Assembly: GCA_031289875.1 (NCBI GenBank)
Contig: JAITOO010000032.1
Coordinates: 1-10,687 of the forward strand
Reading direction: 5' to 3'
Source: Flavobacteriaceae bacterium
GTDB lineage: Bacteria > Bacteroidota > Bacteroidia > Flavobacteriales > Weeksellaceae
Length of the DNA: 10,687 bases
Shown here: positions 7,322 through 10,687 of the stretch, piece after piece
How positions within the stretch are numbered: the first letter of the stretch is position 1
Layout: every line of letters begins with the position of its first letter
Made by a program: the position numbers and the translations under genes
The notes under the pieces: generated by a model
Told to the model about the DNA's origin: nothing
Database searches by the model: none
What the model saw: only the letters and a program-made list of their open reading frames with translations

Positions 7322-8234
7322 ACTCTCTCAGGTTATAAAATTCTTTTTTGGTTTCGTTGATAAAATTTTTTGCCAATTGAGTGTGCATTTTGCTGTCTTC
7401 AACACTCGGTCTCGACTTGGCAAATTTCGCCAAATCAGCAGCATGGAAAAGGGTCTGCAATTTGCTTATTTCCTTGTCGTTAATCCAGCCGTGTTCGTTC
7501 ATATAATCGGTCAAATCATCGGAAAAGAGCTTGGTTGCAGGAAATTTCCAACGGTTTTCCATATATTCTTTGAGAATGGAAACGAGTTCCGTGTAATATT
7601 TTTTGCTCAAACCTTTCTCCAAATAGCTGGTTTTCTCTAATTTAGATATTTTTTTTAAAGCAACCCCATCAGGATTTGTAGAAATAATTTTTCCGGATTT
7701 TTTCTTTTTTCTTTCTAAATAATACAAAATAGATAATGCTATGATAACTAACAAGATAACCAAAGCTACGAGCAGGTGAACCCAATACTGCTTAAAAAAA
7801 TCCAGCCATGTTTTCGGCTCAGAAATAATCGGTTTGATGTCGTACAAAGGCTGTTTCAACGTATCTACAATCATTGAATCGATGGTGAGGCGGTATTTCG
7901 AGGTGGCAAAATTTTGCGAATTAATTTGCACATTCAGAGGCGGAACGGTAAAATTTCCCTCATCATATCCCGAAAACGAAATGCTGTCAATGTAAGTATT
8001 TGAATTTGATCTTTTTAAGGTATCAATTTTACGGTTTAAAATTTCTAAATGAAAGGACAAAGTATCTTTCAATGCAGGCAGAACAACTTTGTCGGATTTT
8101 TTTGCCTCGACTTCCAACCGCAGGACGACAGGCTCTCCGTAACGGATTCTGAGGGTTGATATTGTAGATTTTACTTGTGAAAATGCTAAAAATGAGAAGA
8201 TTAGAATAAATAATATGGACAAACTGCGTTTCAT
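7314..8234 (-). CDS. BatD-like membrane protein with signal peptide, one TM and cytoplasmic helical domain
   Basis: I cannot give this gene a firm name. The 306-residue product has a signal peptide (MKRSLSILFILIFSFLAFSQ), a ~130-residue periplasmic region rich in beta-strand residues, one TM at ~153-172 (HLLVALVILLVIIALSILYYL) with a following ERKKKK patch, and a cytoplasmic helical domain at ~205-300 beginning S-Y-L-E-K-G-L-S-K-K-Y-Y-T-E-L. The layout mirrors BatD on a smaller scale, and the tail also recalls the DUF4381 family seen beside MoxR/VWA genes in Proteobacteria. Its position between the DUF58 gene and batA is one I recall for similar genes in Bacteroidota bat operons. The longest frame begins with TTG 8240, but ATG 8234 lies 2 bp after the TGA of the DUF58 gene, which suggests translational coupling, so ATG 8234 is used. 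Confidence 0.75.
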   Translation of the reverse strand: MKRSLSILFILIFSFLAFSQVKSTISTLRIRYGEPVVLRLEVEAKKSDKVVLPALKDTLSFHLEILNRKIDTLKRSNSNTYIDSISFSGYDEGNFTVPPLNVQINSQNFATSKYRLTIDSMIVDTLKQPLYDIKPIISEPKTWLDFFKQYWVHLLVALVILLVIIALSILYYLERKKKKSGKIISTNPDGVALKKISKLEKTSYLEKGLSKKYYTELVSILKEYMENRWKFPATKLFSDDLTDYMNEHGWINDKEISKLQTLFHAADLAKFAKSRPSVEDSKMHTQLAKNFINETKKEFYNLREYD

Positions 8235-8236
8235 TT

Positions 8237-9100
8237 TCAATGTGCTTTGAAATAATTGAATAACGTTTTCACATAGTCGTCTGCTGTCGAAATGTTGAGA
8301 AATCCTGCTCCGTTTTTCACAAAAGCGTTCTCCGTAAGGATTTCCAGCTGTCGGTAATATTCCGTATATTTTTTCTGCACATTTTCAGACGAAGTATTCA
8401 CCCACTGCGTTTTGCCCGTTTCCAAGTCCTGTAAATATGCCAGCCCGATGTCGGGAAAAGTGCGTTCTTTCTCGTCGTAAATGCGTATTCCTGTGATATT
8501 GTGTTTTTTAGCTACAATTCCGAGCGAACGTTCAAAATTGTTCACGTCAAAATCGGAAATCAAAAAAATGGCGGATTTCCGCTTGACGGTCTTCAATAAA
8601 AAGTCCAAAACCACGTTCATATCGGTTTCCGACGGTTTCGGTTCTGCGCTCAAAAGGGTGCGGATAATTGTCAAAACCTGAGAATTTCCTTTTTTCGGAG
8701 GAATAAATTTGTCAATTCTGTCGGAATACAGCACCAGTCCGACTTTGTCGTTGTTTTTAATCGCTGAGAAAGCCAGCGTAGCACAAATTTCCGCAACCAG
8801 TTCATTTTTAAACTGTTTTTTCGTTCCGAAATTCATTGATGCGCTGATGTCCACCAAAAGCATGGAAATCATTTCTCGTTCTTCCTCAAAAACTTTGACA
8901 AAAGGCTCATGAAAACGGGCGGTTTTGTTCCAGTCAATCTTGCGGACATCGTCGCCGAACTGATATTGGCGGACTTCCGAAAAGGTCATTCCGATGCCTT
9001 TGAAAGAAGTATGATATTCTCCCAGAAACAAAGAATTGGTCTTTTTCTTTGATTTCAGTTCTATAAATCTGACTTTTTTTATGAGTTCTTTCTCTGTCAA
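8237..9100 (-). CDS. DUF58 family protein with VWA-like fold
   Basis: DUF58 proteins nearly always sit beside MoxR ATPases and are taken to be their soluble VWA-type partners; the function is unknown. From TTG 9100 the product has 287 residues and no signal peptide or TM, so it should be cytoplasmic. The DUF58 core is clear at ~27-75: G-E-Y-H-T-S-F-K-G, then VRQYQFGDDVRKIDWNKTAR and P-F-V-K-V-F-E-E-E-R-E. The VWA fold follows with D84-I-S86-A-S88, a Thr in S-E-T-D-M near 158, and L-I-S-D-F-D near 181, so the MIDAS looks complete. No in-frame ATG exists between the upstream stop (9143-9145) and the core; TTG 9100 is the best placed start, giving T-E-K-E-L-I-K-K-V-R, similar to relatives as I remember them. 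The moxR stop lies 47 bp upstream. Confidence 0.88.
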   Translation of the reverse strand: MTEKELIKKVRFIELKSKKKTNSLFLGEYHTSFKGIGMTFSEVRQYQFGDDVRKIDWNKTARFHEPFVKVFEEEREMISMLLVDISASMNFGTKKQFKNELVAEICATLAFSAIKNNDKVGLVLYSDRIDKFIPPKKGNSQVLTIIRTLLSAEPKPSETDMNVVLDFLLKTVKRKSAIFLISDFDVNNFERSLGIVAKKHNITGIRIYDEKERTFPDIGLAYLQDLETGKTQWVNTSSENVQKKYTEYYRQLEILTENAFVKNGAGFLNISTADDYVKTLFNYFKAH

Positions 9101-9147
9101 AGGATTGGAAGATTTTTTAACGTTAATGGACTGATTTATATTTTAAC

Positions 9148-10152
9148 TTACGGCGCAGTTACCGTATTCAAAATCTGATTGATAATATCTTCGGATGTGA
9201 TGGTTTCCGCTTCAGCTTCGTAAGTTATGCCGATGCGATGGCGCAAAACATCTCTCACAACGGCTTTCACATCTTCGGGAATTACAAAACCGCGCTGATT
9301 GAGAAAAGCGTGAGCCTTCGCCGCCAAAGCGAGGTTGATGCTGCCTCTCGGCGAAGAACCGAAAGCAATGTACGGTTTCAGGTGAGCGAGGTTGTATTTT
9401 TCAGGAAAACGCGTGGCAAAAACGATATCCAAAATATAGTTTTCAATTTTTTCGTCCATATAAATTTCACGAACTAATTTTTTCGCACAGAGAATCTTGT
9501 CCAAAGAAACGATTTTTTTTGCCGTCGTTTTTTCGTTGGAAATGTTCTGCCTCAAAATGCTCCGTTCGCTTTCCATTTCCGGATAAGTGATGACGCATTT
9601 CAGCATGAAACGGTCAATTTGCGCTTCGGGAAGCGGATATGTACCTTCCTGTTCGATGGGATTTTGTGTTGCCAGAACGAGAAAAGGCTCTTGTAAACGG
9701 AAAGTTTCGTCGCCGATAGTTACCTGTTTTTCCTGCATGGCTTCGAGCAGGGCAGACTGGACTTTGGCGGGTGCGCGGTTGATTTCATCTGCAAGGACAA
9801 AATTGGCGAAAACAGGTCCTTTTTTAACAGAAAAATCATTGTCTTTGATGTTGTAAATCAGCGTTCCGACGACATCGGCGGGGAGCAGGTCGGGCGTGAA
9901 CTGTATTCTTGAAAATACGCCGTCCAAAGCGTCTGCCAATGTTTTGATAGCCAGCGTTTTTGCCAATCCCGGAACGCCTTCCAGCAAGACATGTCCGCTG
10001 CTTAAAAGCCCTATCAGTAAGCGGTTTACCATATATTTTTGCCCGATGATAATCTGATTGATTTCACGGGTTAGCAAGTCGAAATACTGACTTTCTTCCT
10101 TTACTTTTTCTACAATCAGCTTAATGTCTTCTGAGGTTGAAGTATAATCCAT
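9148..10152 (-). CDS. moxR: MoxR-family AAA+ ATPase
   Basis: MoxR AAA+ ATPases are cytoplasmic ring-forming chaperone-like enzymes that use ATP to mature or insert cofactors into partner proteins, often of the VWA class. This 334-residue protein shows the full motif set: Walker A G59-V-P-G-L-A-K-T66, Walker B V-L-A-D-E-I-N at ~119-125, sensor 1 A-T-Q-N-P with N164, the arginine finger in Q-I-D-R-F-M (R181), and sensor 2 G-S-S-P-R-G with R269. The usual R-A-P-A-K-V-Q-S-A-L-L-E-A-M-Q-E segment is intact. ATG 10152 is preceded by an AG-containing TTTTTAGAAAA stretch rather than a strong Shine-Dalgarno. It heads the bat operon; downstream comes the DUF58 gene. I found no convincing TAnnTTTG promoter in the AT-rich 242 bp upstream. 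Confidence 0.95.
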   Translation of the reverse strand: MDYTSTSEDIKLIVEKVKEESQYFDLLTREINQIIIGQKYMVNRLLIGLLSSGHVLLEGVPGLAKTLAIKTLADALDGVFSRIQFTPDLLPADVVGTLIYNIKDNDFSVKKGPVFANFVLADEINRAPAKVQSALLEAMQEKQVTIGDETFRLQEPFLVLATQNPIEQEGTYPLPEAQIDRFMLKCVITYPEMESERSILRQNISNEKTTAKKIVSLDKILCAKKLVREIYMDEKIENYILDIVFATRFPEKYNLAHLKPYIAFGSSPRGSINLALAAKAHAFLNQRGFVIPEDVKAVVRDVLRHRIGITYEAEAETITSEDIINQILNTVTAP

Positions 10153-10394
10153 TTTTCTAAAAAGAATTAAAGCACAAATTTCACCATTTCCAATGAATTT
10201 TTGTATTAATATTTAGTTAAAATTAAGTTTTTTGCAGATGAAAAAAAATGCGCCGGATTTTTAATTTTTTAAATGAAAAATATTTTTGCATTAATTATAA
10301 CAATAATTTAGTCCTTATTTGTAACGAAAAACAAAAAAAAGAGTTCCAAAAATGAAACTCTTTCGTTTTTATAAAGTGAATTTTTTATTACTTT
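10153..10394. other. AT-rich intergenic region upstream of moxR
   Basis: This 242-bp gap between moxR and the OmpA-family gene must hold the bat operon promoter. It contains the ompA terminator at its right end. I saw no exact TAnnTTTG on the minus strand; the closest is GAAATTTG (complement of 10175-10182), one mismatch and lacking a well-spaced TTG. No small gene is apparent. Confidence 0.6.
10333..10363 (-). terminator. Rho-independent terminator of the OmpA-family gene
   Basis: On the minus strand AAAGAGTT (complement of 10356-10363) pairs with AACTCTTT (complement of 10338-10345), an 8-bp stem extended by one G-C pair beyond a mismatch, around a 6-nt loop. It continues directly into a T-run (complement of the A-run 10333-10340) and, after one G, five more T. 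It lies about 30 bp past the stop codon and insulates the bat operon from OmpA transcription. Confidence 0.85.
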
Positions 10395-10687
10395 TTATTT
10401 GTCTTCGTTTAGAATCGTGATGATTGCTACGCGGTTCTTTTCGTTTTCGGCATACGGTTGTGGTGCATCGTCGCCTCTCCAATAAGAATGAATACGATCT
10501 TTGGCAATTCCTCCTTTAATCAATTGGTCAATTACTTTGCTGGCGCGTTTTCTTGAAAGTTCGTTATTAATTGTTACTGTACCTGTTCCTTTGTCGGCAT
10601 AGCCTACAACTTTCGCATTAGTATTAGGGTTCTCTTTCAAGAAAGTTACCGCTTCGTTTATAATGGATTTCTGTTTAGCCGTTTCAA
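10395..10687 (-). CDS. OmpA-family protein, C-terminal peptidoglycan-binding domain (5' truncated by window edge)
   Basis: Only the last 96 residues are in the window; the frame stays open to the edge. They form an OmpA C-terminal domain, which binds the diaminopimelate stem peptide and ties the outer membrane to peptidoglycan. Landmarks are V-V-G-Y-A-D-K-G-T-G, the binding-type N-x-E-L-S-R-K-R-A helix, G-I-A-K-D-R-I, then G-D-D-A-P-Q-P-Y and N-R-V-A-I near the C-terminus. The G-Y-A-D-K-G-T-G and Q-P-Y variants are, as far as I know, characteristic of Bacteroidota OmpA-like porins. The Asp of GYAD and an Arg of LSRKRA correspond to the usual ligand-binding pair. The N-terminal part (beta-barrel or other) is not visible. 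The protein ends N-E-D-K and is followed by a strong terminator. Confidence 0.9.
   Translation of the reverse strand, partial: ETAKQKSIINEAVTFLKENPNTNAKVVGYADKGTGTVTINNELSRKRASKVIDQLIKGGIAKDRIHSYWRGDDAPQPYAENEKNRVAIITILNEDK

Noticed and set aside
6978..7640. A 220-codon plus-strand frame antisense to batA and the BatD-like gene
   Set aside because: Both genes it covers have clear family or architectural support; the antisense product is not recognisable.

Overview
The window looks like chromosomal DNA of a member of the Bacteroidota, most likely a flavobacterium (Flavobacteriia/Weeksellaceae-like). The pointers are AT-rich DNA with Lys/Asn/Ile-rich proteins, mostly weak ribosome binding sites, one close match to the Bacteroidota housekeeping promoter (TAnnTTTG at -7), a complete Bat (Bacteroides aerotolerance) operon, and a Bacteroidota-type OmpA C-terminus. 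Genus is not resolved. I see no insertion sequence, phage, CRISPR array, tRNA or rRNA.

Left part, plus strand (1-1782): the 3' end of lgt (prolipoprotein diacylglyceryl transferase), then 4 bp later a lipoprotein of the glutamine cyclotransferase family with an extra N-terminal region, then mscL (large-conductance mechanosensitive channel). These three are closely spaced and probably co-transcribed. Positions 1783-2031 form an AT-rich convergent intergenic region with a hairpin and three copies of an AATCAAT/ATTGATT heptamer.

Middle and right part, minus strand (2032-10152): read in transcription order this is moxR (AAA+ ATPase), a DUF58 protein with a VWA fold, a signal-peptide/single-TM protein of BatD-like build, batA, batB (both membrane VWA proteins with intact MIDAS motifs), batC (TPR protein with a long Q/N-rich linker) and batD (oxygen tolerance protein). 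After the moxR-DUF58 gap the genes overlap or sit 2-17 bp apart, a typical single operon. A MarC/NAAS family membrane protein gene follows in the same direction but appears to have its own promoter (2651-2678). Upstream of moxR, also on the minus strand, lies the 3' end of an OmpA-family gene with a strong rho-independent terminator (10333-10363), which separates it from the bat operon.

How the parts fit: by family knowledge, MoxR ATPases act as chaperone-like partners of VWA proteins. BatA and BatB sit in the inner membrane, while BatC and BatD supply periplasmic TPR and beta-sandwich surfaces. The whole is thought to be an envelope maturation or stress complex; its biochemical activity is unknown. 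Several start codons were moved from the longest possible frame to an inner ATG (batB, batD, the BatD-like gene, marC). The DUF58 gene has no usable ATG near its conserved N-terminus. I found no wholly new system. The most interesting points are the two BatD-like proteins in one operon, the non-ATG start of the DUF58 gene, the BatC low-complexity linker, and the lipoprotein form of glutamine cyclotransferase next to lgt.
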